From Cololabis saira (Eukaryota > Chordata > Actinopteri > Beloniformes > Belonidae), in NCBI RefSeq assembly GCF_033807715.1, contig NC_084590.1, positions 36,793,505-36,857,504 on the forward strand: a stretch of 64,000 nucleotides of DNA. The letters are read 5' to 3'. Shown here in pieces: positions 1 through 14,142 of this stretch. The notes below the pieces were generated by a model. It was given only the letters and a program-made list of their open reading frames with translations. It was not told the DNA's origin and searched no databases. The translations under genes were made by a program, and so were the position numbers. Within the stretch, counting starts at the first letter, position 1, and each line of letters begins with the position of its first letter.

Positions 1-182
1 GGGCCAGACCCAGGACATTCTGGAGAGATTGTGTTTCTCTGCAGAGTTCTGAACGCCTCTGTATTTCCCTGGAAGCGAAGGAGGAAGTGGAGGGGGAGAG
101 AGAGGTCCGGGTCTATTTGCTCAGGCTGTTGCCTTTGTGATCTAAACTCCTATTAACAAAAGTAATGGATGGATGGACGGAC
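1..182 (+). mobile_element. 3' end of a non-LTR retrotransposon (LINE family A), cut by the window edge
   Basis: The opening bases match the C-terminal coding end of the LINE found again at 20339-21070 and 57400-58010: the conserved block coding for Gly-Arg-Pro-Arg-Thr...Trp-Arg-Asp...Val-Ser is recognisable but frameshifted. It is followed by a short tail with ATGG repeats near 165-182. The copy is diverged and non-functional. The 5' part lies outside the window. Confidence 0.7.
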
Positions 183-1765
183 AGATAGAAGCACGGATGG
201 CCATTATGTAGCCATTTGCAGTAGCTTACGTGCATGGAGCATCTACAAGGCCTTTTCTAGTACCGTCATTACTGATCCTCAAGGTCCTTGAATTTTTGTC
301 GTAAATTTCATCATGGTTCCTCCAGTTGTTGTCTGGATATTTTTATCTGACTAACAAGTGTCAAGCTGTTGCTTCAGAAAAGATAAGCGACACCTTCTAG
401 TCATTGGACCGGTCCTCTGGGTGCTATAAAAGGGGATCCATACAACAGTTTGACAGACCTCCTCTGTGTCAGGCTGCTATTGTGGTTATGAGAGACTTTG
501 AATTTGACTAAAGAATTTCAGCATCCATCACTTTCTGGGTGAAGCTCCATCCATCTGTCTTCACGGGTGCTATTCTGTGCTTCCTATGTGGTTATTTTTA
601 GTGCTGAAGCTCTGTTTCCTTCACCTGTCTGTGTCTGTCAGTCTGCAGCTCCTACGATTCTCAACGGGCTTCATCTGATCCGAGTGAGCGGACAGCCAGC
701 GCTCCCCGAGCGTGCTCCCTGTGAGCAGCTGGCCCGGGCCGCGTGGATGCAGCGTGCTCTCTGCTCTCCGACCACCGACTGTTTGCACTTGTGCATGTGA
801 CAGCGCCCGTCATGTGACTCCTGGCTGCGCGGGTGTCAGAGCTGAGAGCAGACCACCACCGGAGCCTGTTGTAGTTGGATTCAAGTCCTTGGAGCAGTGG
901 AGTGGACATAAAACTTCATGTCGCGTTAAGCCCCTTGCAAGCTCAGCTTATTGTGAACCAGTCAGCTAGTTCAGACCTAATAATGTTTAATCATCTGTTT
1001 AGCTCTGATTTGTGTTTGCTGTCTTTGTTTTGCACCTTTTCTCTTGAATCTATTATCAGAGCTCCCTGAGTAGTACAGATGAGACTGTCACACTCAGCTG
1101 TTCGGTTTGGGTGATCTATCACCAGCGCTCAGTCTCACAATAAGAACCTTCTTTTTTGAGACAACAACATCAAGCCGTCTGTTACATGTGTGATTTAAAG
1201 CTCTGGGTCGCGGTCATGTCAGACAGAGACCTCACAGGTCCGCAGACACAAACATAAGCCGGCACCGGTAGTTCTGCTTTTATTTCATGAATGTTCATTA
1301 TTTTCTGCAAGCGTTTCTTCAAGAATGCTCTGATATCCTTCTTTCAGTTTTATTTCTTTTATGCTATCTATCTTTGTTACAGGTAATTATTATTAATTAT
1401 GATCAGTAATTATTTTATTTCACTTTACAGATTTATTTTTTCCTTTGTGAAAGTCCAAACTGTATAATTTGCCATCAAACATTTTAATTTTGTGTAACAT
1501 TATGAAATGGTGGAGTATGGAGAAAGAGAAAAACATTTATATTATCATCATTATCATTATGCTCATTTTACGCCATCTAATTTGAATCCCTGTTATATTT
1601 TTTCTAGAGTAAGTTTAGAGGCCATCATATCTCCAAAAGCCTGTAAGTACATAAAAGACCAAGAATCACAAAGAGAGGGACTTCCTTGAAAAGAACTCAG
1701 ATGTTCTTTGATTGGTCAAATTCCTGGAGACTCACCAGTGGGGAGATACATGTGCTTTTAACATT
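183..1765. other. Intergenic DNA without supported gene
   Basis: No exon with convincing splice sites or protein similarity is visible. A TATA-like TATAAAAG stands at 425-432 and is followed by a more CpG-rich stretch near 690-850. That could be a promoter or first exon of an unknown transcript, but nothing downstream supports a coding gene. The small open frames here look like chance frames. Confidence 0.5.
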
Positions 1766-1769
1766 TTAA

Positions 1770-2106
1770 AGGAGCTTGAAGCCGGATTGTGGCAAGATTT
1801 ATGAAAAAATCCGTATACGTTTTAAGTTTTCTAGTAATAATGTCAGATGAAGCGTTCCAAACCCAAAAGAATGAGCCCTCTAGTGTATCTCTCCGTTGCC
1901 TTGAACAGGCTGTTGCTGCAAAATGTGCTGCAATTCGGTCCCGAATTTCCCGCGCTGGGCTGCGGATGTGACGTCACATGACGCCGCATGTGCGTTCTCC
2001 CCGTTCTCCCGTGCCGGCTTCGCTGTTGGCTGCAGTACCCCCGACGGCCGTCATGGTGAAGGGTGGCGCTAGAGAGTCTCATTTCTTAAAGGAGCCTCAA
2101 GCTCCT
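1770..2106. mobile_element. MITE-like element flanked by TTAA
   Basis: The left end reads TTAA then AGGAGCTTGA; the right end reads TCAAGCTCCT then TTAA. This gives inverted termini of about 10 bp and a TTAA target duplication (1766-1769 and 2107-2110). The right end is itself palindromic: TTAAAGGAGC at about 2086 pairs with GCTCCTTTAA at 2101-2110. TTAA targets are typical of piggyBac and Kolobok-type transposons, but no transposase is present and the superfamily is not resolved. The interior is unusually CpG-rich for this region and carries a perfect CRE octamer TGACGTCA at 1969-1976. Confidence 0.6.
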
Positions 2107-2110
2107 TTAA

Positions 2111-5100
2111 GAGTTGATTAACACAATGTTTTCAACATTTACTGAACACTGACTTCAACACCAGAATCATATTTAGGATATGAAAGTTGACAGTGATGCT
2201 CATTAGCTGGGGCTGGGGACCATTACACCTTCAACTAAAATAATCTAAATATGAGTATTTCCATCATATTTAGATATATATCACATTTATATGTCAATAT
2301 GTTGTGTGTTTAACTGAGATTCATTCTTCATACTATTGTTTAATCCACCAATGACCCTGAACAGGGCTGAGGTGGGTGTAGAAAAGGATTGATCGGTGAA
2401 TGGATATTTTAATTTACCTACCATTCTTGAATGCAACATGTGACACACAACTTTTGTCATTAATAGCATCACTGTTAGTGTGTTGATAGTTCAGCACTTC
2501 TGTCATTAACCTACTTAAATATATATTACAATATATATACTGAACTCTTTGCCTTGATATAATTTCATAACTCTTTTAAGCAGCGCCTTATATGATAACC
2601 GTATCCATGTCAACGTAGTTCTTTGGTACGTATGTGTTGGTTTGGAGATGAATTGTTGTGTTGAATAATTTTGATATTCTTTTTCATTTTTTCATGTGGC
2701 CCGTTTTAAAGCATCCTTGTGAAAAGCCTCATGAAGTTCTTGCTCTTGTGGAGATACACTGCATGGAAAAAATAACCATACACGAAATGTTCACCGTCTA
2801 TGACATCATAGAGAACTAACGTTAAAACTCAAGAGTTTTACATGTATAACTTTAAGACAAAAGAAGAAAAATGAGGATTTTACACCCAAAGATTAACCTG
2901 ATTATATGCCAGTTACCATAAAGGCTAGTCCCTCACTTTTGTGTTGAGGTGGTTTTTGTTTTTAATAAGAGCAATTAAGCATTAAGAGAAAAACCAGTGT
3001 TTAAAACCAGTGGAGCAGAAATAAACTCTGGTATGTATTCTTCCCTCTGGTCCTCTTGGACTTTATTTGTCTTTATATTCTTCTCCTGGTTGACTGCTTG
3101 ACTTCCTAATGATCTGTCACCTTCCTATAACAGAGACACTTTTGAATTCATTAAACGCAACCTTGATCATATACAGAAATGGGGACGACAAAGGAAAATG
3201 GAGACAAAAGAAGGAGAGGAACTCTATTGTTCTACTACAATTCATCCATGTGTTTCCAGAGAGGGGAGGATGAGGTGAAGTACAACTTATGTCAAATCGA
3301 ATAAAATAACTTTCAACAGGGAGGGCATGCGGTGGGGAGGCTGGGGCCCATTTTGGAGCTTTTAAAGTTGCACAGCGTGAAGTCTTAATTACCGAGACTT
3401 ATCACTGGCCACTGTTGCGCTCATGCTGCGATGGTCAGGAGTTGGAAGCTGTTGCCCCCACAGCTACAGAGGAAGAAGAAAAGACTAAAAACTAAACAAA
3501 AAAACAGGACATTTTACAGTTTATACCAAAAGGCAATTGGTTGAAGTGAGTTTCATTTATGGATTGTTGGATAACAGTTTGAGTTCATCCTGTTCTTTAC
3601 TTGATGTCAAAATGGAGATATTGTTCAACCACTTGAACTTTCTCTCCAGTTTGTAATCCGTCTTGTCAGATTGAACCTTCATGCACAGTCATTTTTATTG
3701 GCAGTAATGATCCAAGGTTACTCCCCGCTGTACAATCACATGTTAATGTTCGTTGTTCAAACAAAAGAGTGCAGGGGTTGTTTTCTTGGACAAAGAACAG
3801 AGATGGTGAGAAGCTGGGCATCCATTAGTGGGATGATGTGAGAGTGAGAATGATGACAATGAAGGTAAACCTGAGAAAGAATCATGTTTAACTATATCAG
3901 TGCAGAACAACACAATCTTGTGAAACAGTATAGCACAGCAAAGCAGCACAGTTCAATTCTCTCACTGCTCTGTTTCCTTCTCTCATTGACAAGTCCATAT
4001 TGATCACTTCTATACAGATGATGCACTTGTGTTCATGGTCATCGCCCTAGCTGGACCTGGGTGGACTATAGCCAACTTCGCATAACTGAATTAGGCTGAA
4101 TGAAATCTGGTACTGTGACGAAAAAACTAAACAAAACAGAAAAATGCTTGAGTATATCTACTGTATACAGTATGTAACTGCCTCTGGTTACTACCAAGTA
4201 AAAAACACTGCCAGAGCGCTGCCCGGAGCCCCGCTGGAACATGATGTCATTTGGTTGACAGGCAGCGTAAGCAGCGTAAGCAGCGTAAGCCACTATGCGA
4301 ATGCGGATTGATAAACCTAAGGCGATGAAAAAACGGGCAGCCTAAGTGACAAAGAAACATGTAAATGATAATGCTCTGCCATGATTAGATATTTGTTAAC
4401 TGGTGGCTTGTAAGGGCCCTGAAATGGTTGCCCAGCTATTGTGGCTGGTACAAAAGCCCACAGGTTCACCAAGCCTAGTGTCTTAGGAGACAGAGCAGCC
4501 AGTAGCGGCCAAGGCTACCCACTGAATCAGGGAGTCAACCTAGGAGGGTCCTGAAATGGTGAGATGCTGCAAGAGATTGATGGTAACAAGACGGAGATAG
4601 AGAGTGTGCTTCTGGCTGCTTAGTTAAGTACACTCCCACTGTGCCCTTTGCCCCAGACTCCTTAAGGTCAACTCAAACCCAGCCATGGTGGTTCTTACAA
4701 CAGTTAACAGCACGTCATAGAGTTAAAAAAGCAGAAAAAAAGCAAGATTTAAAAGAAAAATCAATGGTCATATTTGCATTTACATGCAAGTACAGGACCT
4801 GTCACTGAGCTAGCCAGCATTCCTAATAATGAAGATGCTGACTAGAGGAGTTCTGAAAGCTTCAAAATGGCAGCATGTATCACATTATTTATCGACTATA
4901 TCATAAAACAATTTATGGAACAAATCAGATATGAAAATGAAATTCAGCTGCATAAAAAATGATTTGGTACATTACTTGGGTGTAGAGGAACATGTTTGGG
5001 GGACTCTTTATGACTTCTGTGCATCTGAAGTACTTGATATTTGGTATCTTAATCGTGAGACGATCAAAAAATTCATTTACAGAATATGTGCTGAGCTCAC

Positions 5101-8007
5101 GGTCCTCACAATGAATTAATTCTTCTCTGCTTCCATACAGTAGTGATATTCATAATCAGATATTTTACTGCAAAAAAAATCCCGTACATGTTCCAGTAGC
5201 AGATGAGGACAGCTGAGATAGTTTGAGCTCTTTATATTTGAAGTACAGACAGCTGTGTTTCCCATTTCCTCTCCCGGTAAAGACAAACAAAACTCTGATA
5301 CTGACATCTGTTTCAGCTTTCAAACTTCTTTTTCTAATCTTTGATTATTGAGTAATTTGCACATTTATTGTAATTAAACCATGTGGAAAGATCAAAAAGT
5401 AAAGCCAATAATTGGCAAAGCATCAGAGGCTGGAGAAGTAAGTTACCACTAATATAAACTTTAGCAGTGAGTTTTATTTCATGTGATAAAAACACACATG
5501 CCAAAGCGGTACTCAAAGTTGTCCAGAGTGCTTGAGTGAAGTTACTCAGTTACCTTCCTGTTTCTGTAAAATTATTACTTGGATACGGTTCATCTTCAGT
5601 GCATCCACACTTTTTTTCTGCTTTGCATGCAAGACTTGCTGTTTTACATTTCATTTGGAAAACAGAGGTGCTATATAACTTCATTCAGTCAAGTACTCTG
5701 GACTGTTTTTGTTTCGACTTCAGTTAAGTCATCCAACAGCTAAAATGTATGTGATTATAATATATAATATAGTAGATTAAACCCGGCTCCAAGATAAGCT
5801 GCAAAGCTATTTACACATACAAATGCAGAAAAAATGTCATAAAAAGCACAGAACAAAACACTAATACTTTTTAAAGAGGTATTTTACTTGTAATTGAGTA
5901 TTTCTACACCAGCAATGGTTCTTTTTCGTGGAAAATAAATCATGTCCTGGACAACGAGACACTGGACAACGAGACACACAATACTGTGCTTCGGTATTGT
6001 TTTAAATAGTCAGGTTTCCTTCCTTAAACTAACATGACCTTATTTTATTCTTATTTATTTATTTTGTTTAATGAGGATGCTGCAGTATTGTGCAAACCAA
6101 CATTTTGTCCATGTCTCTCTTGTTAAATAGGTCATGTAAGGTAGTGGTTTCCAAATGAACAACTTAAAAACTGTTTAAAAACTATGTTACTGCAGTAGAT
6201 TATGGTTTTATTATGTTAAAAAGTAACTGAAAGTCAGGTTTGACATACCAGTAGTTCTCTAACTCATCATCATCCTGCCCTCTCTGAACTCTGTTCCTAA
6301 TTAGCTGAATATCTGGGTGTTTCCTGTGGCGATACCAGAACAAGTGTCACAAGGCATTCTTCTTTTGGCCCCGGTATGTGTCTGTTCTTGTGTTAAATAA
6401 AAAAACAAAGATAAAAAAAAGTCTCCCCCAGTCTGTGTTACCTTTAGAGGTCGCGCACCGGCCCGTAAGCAGCCCTGCAGATCAGGGGTCTGGTAGCCGT
6501 GACGATACACTTTCATTTCAGCTAGCTAGTAATCCCACAATGCAATAAAACTGTCTGGCCCTTGCGTCTGGCTCCAGTCGGACCAACTTTACTCACAAAA
6601 ATGTCCCAGCCCCCCACCGGTATTATTAAGGGGAATGTAAATCTCAAAAGTGCAGGTTTAGATCACTTTTCTCCCCCCACCTCCAGTATTTAGTCCAACA
6701 TTACACAGCTCCTGCCAAGGATACAGACAGTAATTACATACACGAGGAGAATCACACGTGTTATAATGACCGAGTGCATCTCCAGCAAAGCAAGACACCA
6801 GCGGGGCCAGAGGTCAAGGCAGCGTGGTCGGCTGTGTTTGCGTTGGCCAGGCAGCTGCAGCTTCGTGCAGAAAATGTGTCTCTGGGCCGAGACATTTCCT
6901 CGCAGCTGGTTTTGGTCAACTACTCAAAACAAACAATTGGCTTCTGCTCTATCTTCTTCTGACTTGTATATCATTTTATGGAGACAAATAGTTGCTTAAG
7001 GACACTTATATACAATAGAAATACAGTATAACCTGTCTGGGCTGAAGAATTTAGCTTGGCTGGTTGATATGAATATTTGCAATTCACCCAGGGCTGATGC
7101 TGTCATTGCACGTATTGAGTCATAAAGTAGCCTGGGAACCAAGCGGTTCTGGGAACTCATATTTCGTTTGATCTGGCAGAATCCCTTTGGCCTTCCTCCT
7201 ATTCAAACAGATTTCCACGCAACCTTTCCCCACACTGGGCCAATCACAGCTGTTTATATCATATATAACTATCAGGTGCGCGACGTCGAGACCGTAAAGA
7301 ATAAGACTACTGAGGCACGTCGATCACAGTGACATCACTAATTCACATTTGCTCGTTGGTCAGGTGATTTTCTTTTCGATGGGGATATTTCTACGGAGTA
7401 CATTTTCTCCTCGGACCGCTATTCGTACCAACAGATCATCTTCCCTTTAGCCATTCTGTTGGCACTGATCACATGATTCTTATTTGATAGAATCTATCAT
7501 GTGTTTATTGGCACGTTCATCACTAGGAACAAAAAAAAACTCAACTTGAGCTCTTATTTGAGTGACAGATTATTTCTCAACTCAATGCTTCTGCATTGCG
7601 AAACCTAAAAATGTGAAACCTCTTTCTTATCAGATATCTATTTCATTCATTATAGGCTGCATGCTAAGCTTCTGATATTAATTTAACCTCCTTTATCACA
7701 GCATTCTGCCTGTATATGAGCTCCATTTTTGCTTTGTGTGCATAAACATGTCCAACTTGTATGAAAAGTGCTTTACAGAGAAAATTGATTGATTGAGCTC
7801 AATATAATCCCTTAATTATACACATAAACCAATATATCATGGAATTGCTTACCCTGTCTTTAATACTAAGTAAGAAAAAAGCAGCAGAGGATTAGAATTT
7901 ATACGTTCAGTTTTTGTCTGATTGTCAAAGTGGGCAGCATTAGTCATTTAAATTACATTTAGGTTGAGGCTATACCATGGTCAATAATAATCCTTTTGCT
8001 ATACCCA
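2111..8007. other. Intergenic DNA, AT-rich, no supported gene
   Basis: Read on both strands, I see no multi-exon gene, RNA gene or strong repeat boundary. A short imperfect direct repeat (GCAGCGTAA, three copies) lies near 4264-4292. The open frames here (60 to 80 codons) lack homologous motifs and splice context and appear to be noise. Confidence 0.5.
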
Positions 8008-8248
8008 CTTTACTCTGTTCAGGGTCATTAGGGGGCTGGAGCCTTTCACAGAAGTCCTCTGGAAAAAACCACTAATCTACCTAACATGTATTTTTTGAAC
8101 TACGGCAGAAGGCCAGAGGACTTGGAGCAAACCCACGCAGGTCTGTGGAGAATATGCAAACTCCTCCCAGAAAAGTCCCCGTTGGGATTCAAACTGAGAA
8201 CCTTCTTGCTGTGAAGTGACAGAATGAACCACTACGGCACCGCGCATC
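8008..8248 (-). mobile_element. Degenerate tRNA-type SINE, antisense
   Basis: The reverse strand reads as a decayed fish V-SINE/DANA-like element. A tRNA-like head lies at about 8248-8190 (CGGTGCCGTAGTGG, then the AGCAAGAAGGTTCTCAG block), followed by the GTTTGCATATTCTCC body motif and a 3' part matching the GGCTCCAGCCCCC...CCCTGAACAG type. Many substitutions make it an old copy. No target duplication was recognised. Confidence 0.55.
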
Positions 8249-11200
8249 ATCATTCACGCCCATCACGGTTTATTCATACTCAGGATTTACTGCATCCAGC
8301 CTTTTGCAGCATTAAAAAATATACTTTAGAGGATGCCAGACTCATTCTTGTCAAATGCCGATCGCACCCGCAGGCCGTCACCGGCAGCATAATCTCTTAA
8401 CATCAAGAGGCAAATGCTGAGTCAGTGCAGGAAAGATGAAGGTCAGGCTTTGTGTTACTGGCAGATTCAGAGAGAACAGAGACACTCAGGGACAATCAAG
8501 CTTCCTCTTGGCTGAAAACTCCTATTAGGAACAGTGTGCACTGATAAGACTACGCACAAGTGTCTGATGGGAAACGTGCGGGAATAGCCCCACATTGCCA
8601 CTGTGTGAAATCTTGCGTTAACACGGACAGAGCTGCACTGCAGCGTGCTGCAGGAACACACTTCCGGAGAGGCTGGGGAGTACCTGAGAGGGATGCTATG
8701 CGTGTGGATCGTGATTGTTCACATTTGTTAAAAGACTGCAACTATCAGCAGCGGACAGAAATGCTTTCCATGCACGCTTTGTTGATATGGTTTTGATTTG
8801 CCTAATGACTCACTGCTTTGAGCTGCAGAGAGGCAGCAATCACGATAGCGGCACTCCTCAGGAAATAATTCAATTTGCATGTCATATTCTATCTATTAGT
8901 CATTCAGCAATGGGGAAAGAAGTACTCCTATATTTAACCTCAATCAAAGTTTAAATAACCCCATGTGGAAACACATAAGTATTCAAATATGTTTAAAGTA
9001 ACAGAAGAAAGACCGGTTATTGTGCTGAGTCTCTGGTTCCAGAGTATTGCATTGTGGGATAAATGTGTACTGTATGTGTTCATGTGAATTAAAGTACTTT
9101 ACTATTCTGCAGAGTTAATCCATGTCTGATAGTCTGAATGTGAACATTAAATACTGACAGTCACAAATAATTCTAAATAATTGTAAGCAGAGTCAATGTT
9201 TGCATGTTCTCTAAAGTACTAAACCTCAAGTATTCTCCAATGACAACTCTCTATGTTTTGTAAATGTGTAGAAAAATGTGACCTTATATGAGATAAGAGT
9301 GTGTTTTACATCAAAACTCATCAGTTATCAATTCTGCCTATAGATGGCAGCCACAAGTTTTGTGAAGCAGGAGCTCCATACCAAAGCTTCTTGCACGAAC
9401 CCTCCACCTGGTCATTTTTGTCTGCAGTGTTTGCAACCTGAAACTCAGGGCAGTAATGAGGAATGCTCTTGTATCAACTACAAAAACAGGTGCAGATTCT
9501 GAACGAGGCTGTTGCTTCAGCTGAGCATCTTCATCACGGCCGCGGCGGTGTCGCCTGTGTCGTCCTCTGCTGAACAGCCATTAGACAGGAAGATGAATGA
9601 AGGCAGCAGAGCTAAGGAGGAACATTTAGGCATGATTCAGGTCTATAAAACTCTATTGATTGGCTGCTCGCCTTCCTGCTGCCCGGACGGTGCCAGAGCA
9701 ATTTGTCCCCCCAGGTCTAAGGTTGCATGTGAATTTTCTGTTGTGTCAGCTGAGTGGAGGAGCGGCGCATGCTTCAGCGGAGGTGAACCCTTATTATGCC
9801 ACACTGCTTTAATTAAGAGCTTGCTGTCAACGAACGCAACATCTTTAACTCATTTATTACCCCCTGCAGAAGGAATCTCTGAACTGCAGTGAGCCATATT
9901 TCATCGTCCACAGTAGAGCGTGTGTTTGTCATGAACACATCTGAAACACATAAATTCGAAGGAAAGTTGGAAATTTATTGAACACCAACCAGGATTAATT
10001 ATATCAGTAGAAATGACTTTCAGCACTATTCAAAGCTACTTTTATGATACAGGATTTTTCAATTCATCCGGGGATTAAACTTAGTAAACAACAAAGTTAA
10101 AACTTGAGCTTGCACGTTATTTCTTTTCAAGGATTATTAGATCATTTTTGGCCACTTGGGGGCAGTGAAACAAGTAACACACCCAAGACATCAAACAAAA
10201 GGTTTTTGGAAACATAGTTCTTATCGCAGTGTGAACTGCTCGAAGCAGAGGAATTGTGGCAAGATGTTTTGATGCATGAGCATGACCTATAACAATAGTG
10301 GTGGCATTTTAGGTTTGAAGAAACCGGCCGCTCGAAGTTCCCCCCCCAGCTACATGTTGGAGCGCAGGTCTTATGCTGCAGGAGGGTTCACCTTGTCAAC
10401 AAGCAAGCAAGTCCACATTTAGGGAGGTATTTATTTCTTAGTGGTTCACCAAGTATATGTTGTGGTTGACATTTGTTTTGTTTTCATTCTTTGCACTATC
10501 GAGGCGGGGACTCAGGGGCTTTAAGCTTCAGATAGTGAAGTAACTTAAACCCAAAAAAGAGGGTAAACTCAAACCTGTTTCAGAAACAGGGGCATCTCAT
10601 GCTTGAAGACTGTTACCATGGTAACATTCTCTGTGCCCATTACCTGGTGGTGGAGAGGAGGTTTCCCCTGTGCTTCGTCCTCTTTCTTAATGCCAAAACA
10701 TGTTTAAATATCTTTTAGGAATCGATTCGTCCAACACAGAGACTTCAAGTTGGAGATGTGTGAACATGAACACTTGCTCTGATTGATGAAGAGGCTGCAA
10801 AGGTTCGAAGGGAGCTGCATTCGTGTTTGACATGTTTTTGATAGTGAAATCATTTTTCTACACTGTTATTTTTGCTCAACGGCCACTCTATTATGTACAG
10901 CTGGTAAGTGTCAGAAAATGCTAACATTCATCACTTTATCGGGTATACCAGGTGCACCTCATAAGTGGGGGTACATCTGCAGGCAGTGCATGTACACATG
11001 CACTCACTATACTTTTGATTGAGGTCCATCCTCGCACTTTATTAACACCTTATTCTCCCTCTACTACTTGACATTCAAGCCGTACGGCTTGAATGTCTTT
11101 CTTTGGTTGTATAACAGTGTGTGGTAAATATAATGCAATTTGGGGTAATGGAATGAGTGAGAGGCAACAAAACACAGAACAAAGGCTTCAAAGAAAACAA

Positions 11201-14142
11201 CACGAGACTGAAACTCAACACAAACAGGGGAGTGGCACAAGAAACTAACTCAAAATCCCGTGACCATGACAAATAGCTGTGTCATTGAGGTGTAGGGTAA
11301 ATCTGATGAGCAGCCCAGAAACGTGAAACCAGCTCTAGGTTTCAGAGAAATCAAAGAGTATTTTGTGATTGTATAAAAACCTTATGTTGTATAGAAAAAG
11401 TTAAAACACCCACGCTGCATCTCAACCATTTTTGAAGATGCCAGACTGTCAGATTTAGTCTGACTGCAGAAGAAGTGAACTTCCTTCTTTCCAGTGTGGT
11501 TTCACTGCTCTGTCTGCAGCTCACTCCTGCTCAGCAGAGCAGCAAGGAGAGACTTGATTTTTGCATAAATCACAGACTTATTTGCCAAATCTTTGCAGGA
11601 TTTTAGACTAAAGTGAAAAGATAAATAACCCAGGCTGAAGTAACTTTTTTTAAATCCTCAAAAATTATTCGGAGACATTGCAATAAAAAATCTTCCATTA
11701 GTTGTTTAAGGTAAAAATGTTTTACTCTGCTGTAAATAATTTCCAGCACAGCTGCTTGATTCAGGGAGCCCAGTTTCCAGCATCACTAATCATTACCTTT
11801 CTGAGCTGCGAACGGTTGCTTACTTACACATGCAGTGGAGCAACATTTGCATTCATTCATGGACATGTTTCCGATATTCACTCTCCTCCTTTTCTGTTCT
11901 GGCATCTCTCTACTCCCGAGGGAACCGCCTTACTGTTTAGCTGCTAAATGCTGCACTATGTGCACCACCTACGTGCTAATTGTGTCTTTCTGCTGTTTGA
12001 TGCTGAGCTGGTAGTTTGCATAAGATTCATTATTGGGAGTATCTCTCAAGCTGCTGCTGAAAAGTACATGGAGAGTTGTGAGAATGAAGCAAAACTCAGA
12101 TTGTTTTATTTTTTTGTTTAAGTTTTTTAGACACCAGACGCTTCATGGTGCTAATATGGCTCTTCAGTTTTTTGATGCAGAGCATGCATGATGATTCATT
12201 TTGCAAGTAAAACCCTTAGGCTGCTGTTTCGAAGGTGAGGAAGATTTAACCCTGCAAGACGCCCGCCAACCGACCTTATCACACGGCGGCCACTTCTGGA
12301 TGGGGTTAGAGAGGTGTGTCTTCCTGGTTCTGCAACAAAAACAAGGTTGTGGTTTTAGTTTTTTTTAAACCAGCTGAATGCACAACATTTCAAAACCACT
12401 CCCAGAACTGATTGTGCATATAATAATTCTGAAATCCCTTTTGTTATATCTTGATTTCAATCAAAGTGTAAATGGCATCATCTTCTTTGATGAGCACCGG
12501 TAGCTTACCCCCCCGGTGGGAGTTGTGCAGCTTGCATTAGCACAGCCTCGCAGACTGCTGGTTTTCCTGTGGCGGGGGAAGCAGGGCCAGGTGCCAGGTC
12601 TGGAGGGGTGCACAGGGCCAGTCATGCTCAGCATGTACCAAACAACCGGTGCATGAACCAGAACCATCTGCTGCCCATTTCATGTACATTCTCACTTGAT
12701 GCTCTTCCAGCAGTTTTCTTTTTCACCTTTGGAATGAGACTAAATAAAGCACCGATCCTGGCAGACCACCCCGATTTTCTGCAGAATTTTGCCAGAAAAC
12801 AAAGGGATTTACTTCCCTGAAATGTATTTCAAAGTAGCTCCATTTATTACAAACCCTCCCTGACTCCATCCACTACTTACTGTAATGAACAGATATGCTT
12901 CTCCACTCTACTTGAGTGTGTTTAAGTAATTTCCATCAACTAAAAAACCATTAAGCACTCAGCAGTTTGGCCTCAACTGTTGAAGCACATGAATGGCTCA
13001 CGACCTAAACATCAGATGCATCATCCTCAGAACTGCCGGACCACCGTTTGAGTAATTTCCACCAACTAAATAACCATTAAGCACTCAATGACTGCCCCCA
13101 AACCACTAAAGCCCTCTGGGTCATCAGCGGAAATGAGATGGATCTGAGAAGTGACGACTCAGAAACAAACCAGAAACAAAGAGACAATAGTATTTGTTTC
13201 TGTCATCTTCTAAATGTCTTCAGTTACCAACAAAGTTTCAGTGGCACAAACGTCTCTGCCACTTCCATGGTGCAGTTTAAGTTAACGTGTGATGTCCTTT
13301 GGCACGTTTCCTGTCAGTTGTGAGAAACTTCGAAGACTAGCAGTTCAAAATGAGTCAACTTACACTGCAAACACACAAGAATGAGCTTATAAAAAGCTAT
13401 GATTCATTAAGAATCAGAGCGTATACGTCCATGGGGAAATATTTCCTTCACAGTTCAGAGTTGGATCTGTAAGGTACTATAACTTTTAAAGGGTTGGAGT
13501 ACAAATCATAAACATTCATGAGACCACCATGATTCATGGTGGATCCATAATGTTTTATAGGAGCTGATAAACGCGTCAATAACCATTATGTGCTCCTAAA
13601 ATCAAGGTCAGATTGTGTGGTGAATGAATCTGAGTGCCCTTCATGTTTTATAGATATGATTTTTAAAGTGCAACACACTTATTAAGGCTGGCCTGTTGCA
13701 ATAAAGGTGTTAATTTTTTCATGTCTTCAAGTGTGCAGATGTTTTTTGTGGTCAGAACCTCCTCAACACAGAAATGAACTTCAAATCAATTCCTCCTCTG
13801 CAGGGAGGGATATCTGTCAATCAAACTGTTAAACCTACTTCACATGTGAGAGGTGAAATATATACAATACCTTGAACAGATGATAAAAGGAGCGTTGCTG
13901 TAAATTTTAAGAACTCAACACACTGAACCTTTAAAAGGCATAAAGCTACGAGGGAGTGATGCATTTGTTTTTTCCTGTTTGCTTCACTAGTGGGTGGGCT
14001 AAATGCAGTTTGCATCAAAACACATACAGTAACTATTCACAAAGTTTTACAGTTAATAAACCCGATTCATATTAAACGAAGATTCTACATTATAAAAGTG
14101 CATTTAAATCATAATATAATTTACAGTAAGTTAATATTAGCA
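8249..14142. other. Intergenic DNA without supported gene
   Basis: No convincing exon. The longest open frame here (9512-9892, 126 codons) has low complexity of evidence: no recognisable domain, no flanking splice signals, and no polyadenylation context. There is a 28-bp perfect palindrome at 11070-11097. An approximately 60-bp segment at 12929 is repeated 118 bp downstream at 13047, sharing the stretch around AACCATTAAGCACTCA. Confidence 0.5.
11070..11097. repeat. 28-bp perfect palindrome
   Basis: GACATTCAAGCCGT (11070-11083) is followed immediately by its exact reverse complement (11084-11097) with no spacer. It is the kind of sequence that can extrude as a small cruciform, or it may be the relic of a MITE end. 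No flanking gene suggests a function. Confidence 0.8.

Noticed and set aside
425..432. TATA box for a gene at the left edge
   Set aside because: No downstream exon with a supported reading frame or splice donor could be found, so it is mentioned only as context.
4440..4570. Possible repeat shared in inverted orientation with 24050-24260
   Set aside because: Only short similar words (around GTCAACCT and GGTCCTG-AATGG) were seen; not enough to claim homology without alignment.
9512..9892. 126-codon open frame
   Set aside because: No domain, codon pattern or splice context supports it; frames of this size occur by chance in a 64-kb window.
10870..10970. Resemblance to a widespread fish repeat (GGCCACT-TATTA-GTA), also near 15684-15712
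   Set aside because: Matches are short and diverged; no boundaries could be set.
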